A stretch of 64,000 nucleotides of DNA from Mesostigma viride. Taxonomy: Eukaryota; Streptophyta; Mesostigmatophyceae; Mesostigmatales; Mesostigmataceae. The notes beneath the pieces are model-generated. The model was not told where the DNA came from. It saw nothing but the letters and a program-made list of their open reading frames with translations, and ran no database searches. The translations under genes were made by a program, and so were the position numbers. Positions 12,201 through 22,666 of this stretch are shown here, piece after piece (position 1 is the first letter of the stretch; every line of letters begins with the position of its first letter). The DNA lies in NCBI GenBank assembly GCA_009746045.1, contig RPFO01000080.1, positions 9,667,613 to 9,731,612 on the forward strand, read 5' to 3'.

Positions 12201-14778
12201 TTCATTGATTGTGTAGAGGAAGCTTGTCCTATGTAACTAGATTCGTACATAAGGGAGCCGTGCGGTGGAGGGTTTAGTGTGTCTTGCAGGCACGTGCATC
12301 AGGCATACTTTGTCCAATGCCCAAATACTTTGTCCGAATACCTTGTCCGAATAATGGCCAATGCCCGTTGCCCCAGCCCCATCTCATCCTTGGTCGCCCC
12401 GCCCCACGCTGGCTCCCCCCTGCCCCCCCCCCCCCTTCCCCTTCAGGTCCTGGAGCAGAGCGCCAGGGAGCACGAGGAGCACCTGGCGCGCATGCAGGCG
12501 CTGCAAGCTGAGGAGCAGCGGCTGCTGGCGTCTGTCACCGCCATGGAGACGCCACAAGGCGTGCCAGCATCTGCGTCCACAGAGGAGCCGCTGCGAGGTA
12601 CGTTATTTGGTGTCCTATTCGCCATCGAATAGATATTGATAAGTGGACCTTGTTGGCTTCAGTTGAATTCCAGCTACAGTGACCTCGAAGCACTTCCCCG
12701 CACTGACATCTGTCACACTTCTCTTCCCTACTTTCAACATCCGAAATGTAAATGATTGACGTTTGGCTATAGCATACTGGCATCTGTCACATCTCCACTC
12801 CCTACTGACATCCGCAACTGCAGATGGCCAGGGGGATGTTATGAGGAGCCTCCCTGAGGACGATGCCGGCGAGGATGGCGCGTGCATGGCAGAGGAGGAT
12901 GCATCTGGGGGCCCGGTGCGTATAATACTCGCGCGATATTCTGCCGTATTATAACCAGACACTATAACCAGTATCACATGGACACTATAACCAGTATCAC
13001 ATGATCAGAACGGTGCTGTTGTAAATGAGCGGACCGGTGCGTGTCAAACGTAACTCGTAGGTCACGCTTTCCGGGCTTGCTTATCCGTGGCTTTGCTTTC
13101 CCAGAAACGATTGTCGCCATTTATTCTTTAGCTCCCGCGCTCCGCACCAAAGGGATCTCTTTTTTAGCCGGCTGCAGGATGCCCTTGGAACAGGTCTGGA
13201 CATCCCACTTGTCGTGGGCGAGAGCGCACCCACATGGCATATGTACGCTGGCCCTAGATCCTGGGGGGCCTACCCTTCAGCAGCGGGGTTTGCCCCTCCA
13301 TGTGCCTACCCTTCAGTGCGGCGCCTAAAGCATGAGGGCGGGAGAACATATTGCGTGCGGGCGCACAAGAAATGGCTTTACGATATTGGTTGTGTGCCTC
13401 TAATTGGTGACTGCGTGACATATTTGGGCTTGCGATGTGTTTTTGTTGCGCCGCGCCAAGTTCGGTGCATGCAAGTGCCTGGACGCTCTCTGATAGATGA
13501 ACAATGACCCCATCAGGATCTGATATGTCATTGCATGATGATATAACAGTATGTGATGGTGCCTAGGTACTCATGGATATGCAATTATCCGCCATGTTTG
13601 CATCTGTGGGCGCGCGCAGGAGGTGGTCAGCATCCGTGACGACAGCAGCAGCGACGCATCCGCCGATGCCGATTGCAGCAGCCACTCCGGCCACCGCCGA
13701 CCGGACCAGGGACCCTGGACCGAGAACCGGCAGCGACAACAAGACCAGGGAAACAGCCACATGGCTGGTACGCATGGCTTGGACGCGGCTGCGCAGGACC
13801 CCAGCGGTGAGAGTAAGTCCTCCGGCGGCAAAGAGGTGGGCCGACGAGGGTCGCCTCGGGTCAACCTCAGCCCCGGCTCGCGCGACTGCCAGTACAAGCT
13901 GCGCAGCATCATCAGCCACCTGGGCAGGAACTACTCGTCGGGGCACTTTGTGGCGGATGTGTACCAGCCGGAGGCGCGCAAGTGGCTGCGCTGCAACGAC
14001 TCGGTCATCAGCCAGGTGGGGCAAGGATCCAAAGGGTCGATGATTACTTGTTAATTGATGGCTTGCTGGCAGACGTCGCGATCCTTCGGACATCAGCCAG
14101 GTGGGGCTGGGTTCACTGCTTCATTTAGTGTACTACTTCGCTAGTAGTTGAATAATATCTTAGCAGTGGCTGATGCACTAGTATGCGGTATTGTCCTCTA
14201 GTATGCTGCGCTGATAACCGAGATAAACTCACGACTCGGTCATCAGCCAGGTGGGGCAGCTTAATCTGTAACTCAGCACTAGGTAGTCGATGGTTTGATG
14301 ACATCATGATTTTGATTTCTCCCCCAAAAATCCTCGTGCTTGTAGGGGATGCTGCGAAGGCCATAGTCATCTCTGTCTGGTGCTCTTGGGCTCATATCGT
14401 GCTCTAAGCATCTTGTCTTTCGTTCTGAGATTGAAATTGGCATAGTACTCCATGACATGCCCATGCAAGTACTCACTAACTTGAGTGTTAATTTGTGCAG
14501 TCTGCGTGCAACCCTATTGAAAAGGCCAGGAATTTTTCTAGTGGCATGGACACTTATCTTGTATTTTTTGTTGCCTTGTTCACTGCATTCTTTTTCCCTA
14601 GTCTTCTCCCTGGTAGCTTGTTCTTCCCATTTGCCTTCTAATCTAATTCTTAATGGAGGCCACATATTACAATGGGGGGGGGGGGGGCCAAGTCACCCCC
14701 CTGGCTACCTACGTAGCCCACGCCGTTACCTTGTGTATCCCATCTCACATTTGCCTTCTTCTAGTTCGTAAGGGTACC

Positions 14779-14811
<33 letters not shown>

Positions 14812-15071
14812 GGCAAGGTGATCCCCCCTTGGCCACTTCGCAGACTTTGATACCTGTGAGACTGGCCAGTGGCTTTTCTGCAACCTTTGTACAGTTCTCA
14901 CCTGGCAGGAAAAACTAACACATGGCTGCCACAAATGCTTTTTGGTGTACGCTGCATGTGCTGATGTGGGGACGTCCCGCCGTGCAGATCAACGAGTCGC
15001 AAGTTTTGAATGTAGCAAAGGAGTCGGAGGGCTACATGTATTTCTATGTGCACCAATCTTCATGTGATTGA
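264..15071 (+). CDS. USP37-type ubiquitin-specific protease, 5'-partial, 17 exons
   Basis: Cysteine deubiquitinase of the USP family (peptidase C19), expected to cleave ubiquitin from substrates. Exons: 264-371, 742-867, 1910-2216, 3026-3615, 4440-4588, 5308-5420, 7318-7427, 8327-8376, 8954-9393, 9539-9621 (or from 9494), 10518-10661, 11168-11695, 12051-12160, 12447-12597, 12824-12915, 13620-14015, 14988-15071. Phases join at every junction, giving about 1190 codons ending in TGA. Seen: Cys box NLGNTCYL (exon 4), QQDAHEFF (exon 5), zinc-finger CDGC (exon 7) and CDECKCTSC (exon 9), LPRVMVLHLKRF (exon 9), His box SGHFVADV and the ND residues (exon 16), final YMYFYVH. The order and the wording around PVTRNF and FRNFSLDL resemble the USP26/29/37 group. 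The N-terminal Pro/Ser-rich part shows no domain I recognise; a PH-like domain, if present, lies upstream. The true start is outside the window. Confidence 0.86.
2600..2805. repeat. 27-29 bp AT-rich minisatellite in USP intron 3
   Basis: About seven copies of a unit like AAATATGCTGCTGTAGTAAA, with single-base variants (gctact/gctgct, gtagta/gtagca). It sits between two decoy copies of the exon-4 edge. Unstable but not coding. Confidence 0.85.
3026..4588 (+). CDS. USP catalytic Cys-box and QQDAHEF exons
   Basis: Exons 4 and 5 of the USP gene. Exon 3 ends with GG, so the junction codon is Gly and the text reads G-MTNLGNTCYLSAVLQ, the classic USP opening with the nucleophilic Cys. About 170 residues of Gly/Ser/Met-rich, probably disordered sequence follow within exon 4, an unusually long insertion straight after the Cys-box helix. 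Exon 5 resumes the fold with the QQDAHEFF box. The donor at 3616 and the acceptor before 4440 combine to an Ala codon, keeping frame. The intron (3616-4439) holds a short 27-bp repeat and otherwise nothing recognised. Confidence 0.82.
3752..3862. repeat. 27-bp G-rich tandem repeat in USP intron 4
   Basis: Four copies of GGGGGGCAGCAGAATGATGG plus GGGTCGC, the first with a single-base variant. It lies just after the exon-4 donor. Confidence 0.85.
5518..6735. repeat. 30-bp minisatellite, about 40 copies, in USP intron 6
   Basis: Unit GCTTCTTCTCCTGTGCTTGT followed by RCCTGTGCCT. Variation is concentrated at one position (a, g or t) in an irregular order; there are rare variants such as GTGCATGT and GCGCCT. 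The length is a multiple of three and the unit lacks stops, so all three forward frames and at least two reverse frames stay open for about 400-500 codons. The flanking exons 5308-5420 and 7318-7427 join in phase across it, so it is intronic. Confidence 0.93.
7318..9621 (+). CDS. USP zinc-finger and palm exons
   Basis: Exons 7-10 of the USP gene. Exon 7 encodes FVEHELRCDGCGKTS and then FRNFSLDLS, the first half of the USP finger. Exon 8 is only 50 nt and encodes the SLNSLLQQFF segment. Exon 9 starts DEHVERSCDECKCTSC (second zinc knuckle), continues to LPRVMVLHLKRF and then runs into roughly 100 residues of Asn-, Ser-, Pro- and Gly-rich low complexity. Exon 10 returns to the fold with GSLVKRLERVSAQTSLDI. 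Two in-frame acceptors (9494 and 9539) are possible for exon 10, differing by 15 codons. The long insertion splits the palm between the LKRF strand and the next strand. Confidence 0.8.
7935..8096. repeat. About 37-bp tandem repeat in USP intron 7
   Basis: Roughly five copies of CGTTATCTATAATTGGCACG followed by GCACCTTATGAT, with a few substitutions, inside the intron before exon 8. Confidence 0.85.
10518..12915 (+). CDS. USP inter-box insertion, exons 11-15
   Basis: Five exons between the LKRF region and the His box. Exon 12 is long (528 nt), Gln/Gly/Ala-rich and contains an acidic repeat (MDDISDG, TDDISDG). Exons 13-14 form a charged helix (EEEEQGN, then EDALLQQVLEQSAREHEE) that resembles a ubiquitin-interacting motif with Val in place of the central Ala. 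USP37 is known to carry UIMs in the equivalent insertion, so this placement is suggestive but inferred. The donor after exon 13 reads CAG|GCAAGC, an apparent GC-AG intron (12161-12446). Exon 15 is acidic. The phases 1-1-0-1-0 all match. Confidence 0.72.
13620..15071 (+). CDS. USP His-box and C-terminal exons
   Basis: Exon 16 (132 codons) opens with about 85 residues of Ser/Asp/Gln-rich linker and then encodes YKLRSIISHLGRNYSSGHFV, containing the catalytic His, followed by WLRCNDSVIS, which carries the conserved Asn-Asp. Exon 17 (28 codons with stop) encodes the last strand, EGYMYFYVH, comparable to the YxLxY end of USP folds, and stops at TGA 15069-15071. The intron between (14016-14987) has two extra copies of the exon-16 donor edge, at about 14089 and 14231, and a duplicated poly-G tract. 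Confidence 0.85.
14655..14850. repeat. Duplicated poly-G tract before last USP exon
   Basis: Two G runs (about 14 and 27 G) lie in similar contexts: each follows a CATTTGCCTTCT- or AATCTAATT-like stretch and is followed by CAAG(G)T and a C run. This looks like one tandem duplication of about 118 bp inside intron 16. Confidence 0.7.
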
Positions 15072-15236
15072 GTGATCTGTTTAATCACCATGTGGCCTTG
15101 TTGTGACATGATGCGTCTCTTGTACAATTCACTAGGGTCTCATGCACAGAACTCCTCGTACTCCTGAATAAACGTAGACAAGGCTCCTCAATTAATTAAC
15201 ACGTAGACTGCAGTGCGTCTCATACTCCTTGTTCTG

Positions 15237-15241
15237 TGTAA
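15237..15241 (+). terminator. Candidate TGTAA polyadenylation motif, USP gene
   Basis: TGTAA about 166 nt after the USP stop codon. TGTAA is the established poly(A) signal in chlorophyte algae. A five-base match is expected often by chance, so support is weak. Confidence 0.35.
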
Positions 15242-15309
15242 CGTAGGGATAATGTGCCATTTAATTACGGCAGCTCTGGTAATTGTCTCGTTAATTAATT
15301 AATTGATTA

Positions 15310-15747
15310 ATTAATTAATTAATTAATTAGGAACATAACTCCGTGGGGAGTGTATGTAGCACACATCCCAGAGAAAGGGCACATGGCTTTGAATACATTC
15401 TAAGCTACTTCCTGCAAGGGTGGGAATGTAAACAACACTTGCTCTAGGTGCACCAAGGGCACCTGCACCACCACGATCTATCAAGCTCAACCCAGCTAAG
15501 GGGAGCCTGTCATGGGGGGGGAAGATCACCATGGCTATACAAGAGCTAGCTATCAGAATACAAGAGCTAGGGCATGGCTTCTCAACAGAGAGCGACTCTC
15601 TGCATAATTAATTAATTAATTAGGAACATAACTCCGTTGGGAGTATATGTAGCACATAGCCCTGAGAAGGGGCATTGAATTGAATTGAATTGTAACATAA
15701 CTCCGTTGGGAGTATATGTAGCACATAGCCCTTGATCCATACATTTT
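15310..15747 (-). mobile_element. Stack of 3' ends of LINE family 1, 5'-truncated and nested
   Basis: Three successive minus-strand retroposon 3' ends, starting at about 15310, 15605 and 15678. Each begins with a tandem-repeat tail (TTAA or ATTGA units), then a hairpin ACTCC-(loop)-GGAGT read on the minus strand, then the family 3' UTR, cut off at different points. No coding part is left. Confidence 0.75.
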
Positions 15748-17790
15748 AACCCCACGAGCCACGAGCCACGAGCCACGAGGTAGCCATGGCTGTCGGAGCT
15801 CATAACTTTCACGTTTGAGCCCCGAATTCAGCTGTGAATATCACAATCGCTTCGTCTTTCTTAGACGCACATGCTGATATAATTTTCCAAAGCTATAACG
15901 CACTATATGGCGAATAAACGCGCCTCGACGCAACGCAGCCTGGCGGCTGCGCTCGGCAATGAAAATACGTCTGCAGCTCCGGCTGCAGCTTCGCCATCAG
16001 GGCCGGAAGGCAGTGCTGCCACTAGTCGCGCACTGGTGGTCGTCCAGCACCCCCCCGGGCTTCCTGCCTCGCCTTCAGCCTCGCCTGAGCCAAAACGCAG
16101 CCGCCCAGCCGAACCGAGCTGGTCTGAGCGCGATTTTGACGTTGACGGGATATTTTCCACCTTCAACACCTTCAACGATCACAGACCCAGCTATTTCGAC
16201 ATGCCACCCCTCAAGCTACTGGAGTTCGTGTTTTATGGGTCACACGCCTCCCTTCTCGACCTGTGCCAACGCCTTCAATGTTAATGCTACCGCTTCCGCA
16301 ATGGACCTGACGGCCGGTTCACAATGCGACAACAATCTGAGAACCTGGCCAGCTGGTCTCGCCCCCGTCTTCAGATCGGCGCCATCTTTTCCATCCTTGA
16401 CCGCTCTGTCACGGACCTCTGGACCCCCTCCCCCTTGACCGAATCCACCTTCCTCTTCCACCTCCAAGCAACCATCTCACAGCACGTGACGCCCCTAGCC
16501 GCAGATGTGGCGGCAATGGGCGGCACGCTGGCTGCTGAGCTCCCCACCATCTCCACCGCCACTTCCAGCCTCCTCGCCTCCTCCACCGCCACCACCCCCA
16601 CCTCCGACGCCATCACCGCCCAGCTCCGTGACATCGACCAGCGTCTTAAGGACAACGCCATCGCTATCGAGGTTCTGCAGAACACCGCAGGCCTCACCGC
16701 CCAGGCGGTGAAGGACATTGCCGCCAAGCCAGCCCCGGCTGGCCTGGCCGGCGATGCTCCTCCCATCACCACATGGGCGGACATGCTTAAGCAACATACC
16801 ACCTCCACCACCTCCGCCGTCGCAGCCCAGCTTCAACAGCAGACGCTTGACCTCCGCGAGGAGGCCGAGCTCGCCAAGCGCAGCCTCAACGTCATTGTCA
16901 AGAACTTCAAGATGGAGGAAGGTGAGAATTCCGAGAAGCTTTTGCGTGCGTTTGAGAGAGAAATCCTTGGTCGCATGGGCCTTAACGGTGAGATCGAGCT
17001 GGCCGCCCACCGCCTTCCCCGCGCGCGGGGTAAGGCAGGGCCGCCCCCGCTCCTTCTCACCTTTAAGACCCCGGCGGACAAGATTTCTTTTCTCAGACGC
17101 CGCAAGCGGCTCGAGAAGACTCTCTTCACCCTTGATGACGACTTGACCCTGGCGCAGCAACAACGGCGACGGGAGCTATGGCCGACCTACCTCCAGCTTC
17201 GGCAGACCAAGGCGGGACAGCCGGTGTACTGGAAGGGGGCGGCCATCTACGTCGGCCATAAGCCCTGGCAGGCGACCCCCTCCCCCCCCGCGGCCCCAGC
17301 GACTCCAGACGCCCCAGCTTAGGGGAATATAGCAGTAGTAGTGTAGAATAGATAGACCGTGGCCATGTACATGTACGCCTCCTAGAGGCACTACTAGTGC
17401 CCCTTAGCTGGGAGTCCCAGCTAAGCCACGCGCTTTACTTAATCATGTACATGTGTGCCTATTATGAGCCACACCCCTGATGATGCCTAGCTTTACTTAG
17501 TTCTGTTGTGCCTATGCAGGGAATAACTCTCTGCTGAGACGCCATGCCCTAGCTTCTTTGTATAGCTATGCTGATCTTCCCCCCCATGACAGGCTCCCCC
17601 TTCGCTGGGCATAGCTTGAAGATCATGGGGATGCCAGTGCCCTGGTGCACCTAGAGCAAGGGTCCTTTACATCCCCACCCTTGCAGGAAGTAGCTTAGGA
17701 TGTATGATAGGCCATACGCCCCCTCTCAAGGGCTATGTGCTACATATACTCCCAACGGAGTTATGTTACAATTCAATTCAATTCAATAGC
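15748..17790 (+). mobile_element. LINE family 1 copy A, near full-length, ORF1 only
   Basis: The longest copy of the family. The 5' UTR starts with tandem GAGCCAC units (15752-15780), the ORF1 follows (15907-17322), then about 430 bp of 3' UTR ending in hairpin ACTCCCAACGGAGT and an (AATTC)n tail. There is no reverse-transcriptase ORF between ORF1 and the tail. Copies C and E share the same 5' and 3' limits, so the lack of ORF2 is a property of the family rather than of one copy. Confidence 0.8.
15907..17322 (+). pseudogene. L1-ORF1p-like retrotransposon protein, one nonsense codon
   Basis: 471 codons plus stop, broken only by an in-frame TAA at 16282-16284. Order: Ala/Pro/Ser-rich N-terminus with a basic KRSRPAEP patch, a helical region with repeated Thr-Ala-Ser (coiled-coil candidate, about residues 200-310), then RSLNVIVKNFKMEEGENSEK, HRLPRARGKAG, LLLTFKTPADKISFLRRRKR, DDDLTLAQQQRRRELWPTYL. 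The last blocks match the layout of the L1 ORF1p RRM and C-terminal domain, an RNA-binding chaperone packaging LINE RNA. Assignment is from recalled family features, not a search. Confidence 0.72.
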
Positions 17791-18796
17791 CCTTGAGAGG
17801 GGGCATATGGCCTATCATACATCCTAAGCTACTTCCTGCAAGGGTGGGGATGTAAAGGACCCTTGCTCTAGGTGCACCAGGGCACGTGCATCCCCATGAT
17901 CTTCAAGCTATGCCCAGCGAAGGGGGAGCCTGTCATGGGGGGGAAGATCAGCATAGCTATACAAAAAGCTAGGGCATGGCGTCTCAGCAGAGAGTTACTC
18001 CCTGCATGGGCACAACATAACTAAATAAAGCTAGGCATCATCTGGAGTGTGGCTCATCATAGGCACACATGTACATGATTAAATAAAGCGCGTGGCTTAG
18101 TAGCTGGGATAGGGCCTTTAGGAGGCGTACATGTACATGGCCACGGTCTATCTATTCTACACTACTACTGCTGTATTCCCCTAAGCTGGGGCGCCTGGAG
18201 TCGCTGGGGCCGCGGGGGTCGCCTGCCAGGGCTTGTGGCCGACGTAGATGGCCGCCCCCTTCCAGTACACCGGCTGGCCCGCCTTGGTCTGCCGGAGCTG
18301 GAGGTAGGTCGGCCATAGCTCCCGTCGCCGTTGTTGCTGCGCCAGGGTCAGGTCGTCATCAAGGGTGAAGAGAGTCTTCTCGAGCCGCTTGCGGCGTCTG
18401 AGAAAAGAAATCTTGTCCGCCGGGGTCTTAAAGGTGAGAAGGAGCGGGGGCGGCCCTGCCTTACCCCGCGCGCGGGGAAGGCGCGGTGCATGGGCGGCCA
18501 GCTCGATCTCACCAGTAAGGCCCATGCGATCAAGGATTTCTCTCTCAAAAGCACGCGCAAGCTTCTCGGAATTCTCACCTTCCTCCATCTTGAGATTCTT
18601 GACAATGACGTTAAGGCTGCGCTTGGCGAGCTCGGCCTCCTCGCGGAGGTCAAGCGTCTGCCGCTGGAGCTGTGCTGCGACGGCGGAGGTGGTGGAGGTG
18701 GTGTGAGCACTGCTTAAGCATGTCCGCCCAGGTCGTGATGGGAGGAGCATCGCCGGCCAGGCCAGCAGGGGCTGGCTTGGAAGGGGCTGGCTGAGA
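17789..18796 (-). mobile_element. LINE family 1 copy B, inverted, 5'-truncated
   Basis: Minus-strand copy joined tail-to-tail to copy A, so 17580-18000 forms a long near-perfect inverted repeat around the shared (ATTGA)n tail. It carries the 3' UTR and the 3' half of ORF1 and ends near 18796, where another 3' UTR fragment begins. Confidence 0.78.
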
Positions 18797-18804
18797 AGGG
18801 GCAT
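18184..18804 (-). pseudogene. ORF1p-like fragment, copy B
   Basis: Open on the minus strand with the RRM/C-terminal blocks intact (LRREAEL-type helix, KNLKMEEGENSEK, HAPRLPRARGKAG, LTFKTPADKISF, QQQRRRELWP) but lacking the N-terminal half. The start is a fusion with out-of-frame sequence. A truncated, presumably inactive copy. Confidence 0.7.
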
Positions 18805-19290
18805 ATGAGCCTATAATACATTCTAAGCTACTTCCTGCAAGGGTGGGAATGTAAACAACACTTGCTCTAGGTGCACCAGGGCACCCGCACCCTCATGGTC
18901 TATCACGCTATGCCCGGGTAAGGGGGGAGCATGCCTGTGAGGGGGAAGATCATCATGGCTATACAAGAGCTATGGCATGGCTTCTCAGCATAGGCATAAC
19001 ATTAATTAATTATCAACATCACTCCGTTGGGAGTCAATGTAGCACAGGCATAACATGCTAGACGCTTAATGCAACATCCATGGGGGGGTCCCATTATAGG
19101 CATTAATTAATTAATTAATAGACACGTGACTGCGCTAATTGAATTGAATTGAATTGTAACATAACTCCGTTGGAAGAATCTGTAGCAAATACCCCTGAGA
19201 AGGGGCATATGGCCTATAATACATTCTAGGCTACTTCCTGCAAGGGTGGCGGAATGTAAACAACACTTGCTCTAGGTGCTCTAGGGCACC
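18797..19290 (-). mobile_element. Nested 3' ends of LINE family 1
   Basis: At least three minus-strand 3' UTR pieces in series, with tails of TTAA units (about 18985 and 19113) and ATTGA units (19138) and hairpins at about 19021 and 19165 (the latter decayed). The tails tend to start directly after GGCAT or GGCATAACAT of the neighbouring copy. Confidence 0.7.
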
Positions 19291-19295
19291 TGCAC

Positions 19296-19660
19296 CACCG
19301 CGCCAAGAGTCTCGGGCAACTCCCAGCGTATGGGGCCGAGACGTGGACCCTCACCGCCGACCTGGCACGCAAGCTGGACGGCGCGGTCACCAACATGCTG
19401 CGTTCCATTTTCAGAGTAGGATATGCTGCTCATGTCCGCAATGAGGACCTGTACCAGGGCATGCCATATATCACCAGCAGCGACGCCTGCAGCTAGTAGG
19501 GCACCTAGCTCGCACCAACCAGGTAGACACCTCACGTGGCCCCCCCGCAGGACTGCGACCAGCTCAGCCTGGCCGGCACCCGTCCTGACGTGGGCCGGGC
19601 CCAGTGATGTTAGACGCTGCAAGGCCCGCACCTTCAAAGAACAGCTAGTAGAGGACATGG
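19296..19660 (+). pseudogene. LINE reverse-transcriptase C-terminal fragment
   Basis: A decayed fragment reading AYGAETWTLTADLARKLDG and RSIFRVGYAAHVRNEDLYQG, then after a frameshift RRLQLVGHLARTNQ. This is the signature of the region after the RT fingers/palm in non-LTR retrotransposons (YGAETWTLT, KLD, H-V-N-E-L, RRL--GH--R). Several frame breaks; not functional. It ends just upstream of the 5' end of copy C on the same strand. Confidence 0.75.
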
Positions 19661-20526
19661 GGGGCCTACATCAAAGACGAGCCACGAGCCACGAGGTAGC
19701 CATGGCTGTCGGAGCTCATAACTTTCACGTTTGAGCACCGAATTCAGCTGTGAATATCACAATCGCTTCGTCTTTCTTAGACGCACATGCTGATATAATT
19801 TTCCGAAGCTATAACGCACTATACGATGAGCAAACGCCTCTCGACGCAACGCAGCCTGGCGGCTGCGCTCAGCAATGAAAATACGCCTGCAGCCCCGGCT
19901 GCAGCTTCGCCAACCGGCCAGACAGAAGGCAGCGGCGCCACTAGCCAAGCTCTAGTGGTCGCCCAGCCCCCTCTCGGGCTCGCCTCGCCAGCAGCGTCGC
20001 CTGAACCCAAGCGCAGTCGCCCTGCCGAGCCGATTTTTGACGAATTTGACGCCAGCCAACCCGGCTTTTTCGACAAGCTCAACCCCGACAAGATCCTGAG
20101 CTACGTGTTCTGGGGATCCACCGCCTCGCTTATTGAACTGTGCAAACAGCTCTTCCATCAGGGTCGTCTCGTCAATGGTCAGCAGCAGCGTCGCCCATAC
20201 GAGTACATCTTCACCGCCCCCCGCCCCCGGCTGCAGATATACGCCCTCTTCTCCCTCCTTGGACGCTCCATCTATGAGCTCTGGCCCCCCACGCCCCTCA
20301 CCACCACCTTGACCGAATCCTCCATCCGCGCCCTCCTTAAGGAAGCTTTCGAGCAGCATGTGACCCCGGCCCTTGCCACAGATGTGGCGGCAATGGGCGG
20401 CACGCTGGCTGCTGAGCTCCCCACCATCTCCACCGCCACCTCCACCCTCCTCGCCTCCTCCACCGCCACCACCCCCTCCTCCGACGCCATCACCGCCCAG
20501 CTCCGCGACATCGACCAGCGTCTTAA

Positions 20527-22246
20527 CTCGTCGTCTGTCCCAACTCAGTCCTCACAGGAGGACTGAGTTGACAATTTTCAACCGCGTGTAGCGACTAGGT
20601 GGGGGGTCCATCCCAAATGTTTTGATGTGGATCGGGGGTGTACTAGATGTCATTTTGTTGGCAAAAATACTGCATATGTGAAAACTTGACCCGAACACCT
20701 GAAAATTACACGGACGATGGGCACCCCTCGCGAATTTGCATTTTTCGGGATAAGAACGAGTGGGAAAAATTCAATCAAATCCTCGTGCATGAAGAAAAAA
20801 TATAGGCATGTAAACAACATAGTTCTTGAAACGTGGAAAAAAACTGGGCTCGATTTGGCCACTGCAACTGCCTGAAACAATTAAAAAACTCTCAGTCCTC
20901 AGGAGAGGAATGGGGCTTTTGCTAACTTTGCTAGCATGTAAGTGCGGTCATACTACACACCACCGTGGCCACCAACCATCCCAATCAACTCATTTCCCTT
21001 CAAGCATTACAGGACAACACACTTGCATCATCATACTTCAGGTATATCATACCTTATCATGTAGTGAGAGCCTATGCATGCATGTAGGGAATGGGCTTGG
21101 ATACCCTACCAACAAAGGGTTATGTTATAAGTGTCAACCACCAATATAATGGGTAGGTGAAGCATATTTCCATTGTTTCTAACAACAATAGATATGGCTA
21201 TAACTGTTTTGCCTTGCCATGATGTGGCCAACATAGTTGCTGGCACATGATGGCAGTGGTTTGTCACCAAGACTTTTCACTCACCCGTAAAAGCTTGAAT
21301 GCACCCTTGACGCGGCCCGTGGCCTCAAAATCATGCAGTATGAACGTAGCAAAAGAATAACTAACATCTATGAAGGTGTTTAAACCTGCACAGCTCCTAA
21401 AACCCTGCACAACTACACTGGGTCAAGGCAAATGCCTGATAACATCATCTGAAAAGGGGGTTTTAGAGAGGGCAGGCAACGGTCAAGAAAGAGCATCAAG
21501 ACTTGAACCTGACAACGCCTCGCAAGCTTAAACTCATGTACAAACATCAAGAAACGAAGAGGCAACGATTATCTGGCTTTACCTGGCACGGCTGGCGTTA
21601 CCTTGGCCCAGGCGGTGCCCGCAAAAGTGGCACTTTGCGGCACATAGACCATGACGTGACAGAATGGTCGAAATACTCAAATCTATACTGTCACTCAATT
21701 TATTCTAATACGATGCATGTTAAAATGTAGAAAGAAACCTATCAGCCATTGAAATTGCGCCGGAAAGCAAGCGCAGTCATCAATTCCGTCGACCTGCCTT
21801 ATCGCAGTTTTTTCCAGCAAGAACAGTGCCGACACCGGGTAAATCGCATCCCCGCGAGCTAAAAATGTATTTTTATCATCTTTAGGGCATGTTAAATCTA
21901 TTTCCTGAGTTTGGACAGCTAACTCGTCCGCAAACGTAAACTGCATGCATGGGCGCGAGCCGCCATGGCTAGGTCGTGCATTTCCGGAACTCGCGTTTCA
22001 CGTGGAAAAGTACCCTTACCACCTGTACTTTGACCGTACATTAAGCCGCTCATACCAAATCCAAAAAAATCCCAAAAATATGTCCAAGAAAGATCTTTTC
22101 ACGTAGTATTTGAATAAATTTTGAGAGAATTTTTTTGTCAAACATTCTGACCGGGGCGAATTTTCTACGAAACCCAAAAACTCGGTCCTCTAGAGAGGAC
22201 TGAGTTCAACTCAGTCCTCCGTAGAGGACCAGGGACAGACGACGAG
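20527..22246. mobile_element. TTAA-flanked non-autonomous DNA transposon, copy 1
   Basis: 1720 bp, flanked by TTAA on both sides (20523-20526, 22247-22250). Terminal inverted repeat CTCGTCGTCTGTCCC / GGGACAGACGACGAG. Just inside each end lies a palindrome built on AACTCAGTCCTC/GAGGACTGAGTT. The empty site CGTCTTAAGGACAA in copy A (16649-16660) shows that only one TTAA existed before insertion. TTAA duplication is typical of piggyBac elements, but I see no DDD transposase; the largest ORFs are under 110 codons. An almost identical copy lies at 31623-33341. Confidence 0.92.
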
Positions 22247-22666
22247 TTAAGGACAATGCCATCGCTATCGAGGTCTTGCAGAACACCGCAGGCCTCACCG
22301 CCCAGGTGGTGAAGGACATTGCCGCCAAGCCAGCCCCTGCTGGCCTGGCCGGCGATGCTCCTCCCATCACGACCTGGGCGGACATGCTTAAGCAGCACAC
22401 CACCTCCACCACCTCCGCCGTCGCAGCCCAGCTCCAGCGGCAGACGCTTGACCTCCGCGAGGAGGCCGAGCTCGCCAAGCGCAGCCTCAACGTCATTGTC
22501 AAGAATCTCAAGATGGAGGAAGGTGAGAATTCCGAGAAGCTTGCGCGTGCTTTTGAGAGAGAAATCCTTGATCGCATGGGCCGCTTACTGGTGAGATCGA
22601 GCTGGCCGCCCACCGCCTTCCCCGCGCGCGGGGTAAGGCAGGGCCGCCCCCGCTCCTTCTCACCTA

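Noticed and set aside
21503-21946. Small ORFs kept in both TTAA transposon copies
   Set aside because: The copies are nearly identical at DNA level, so ORF conservation carries no evidence; the related CTAG element keeps similarity at nucleotide level on both strands, with no clear coding constraint.
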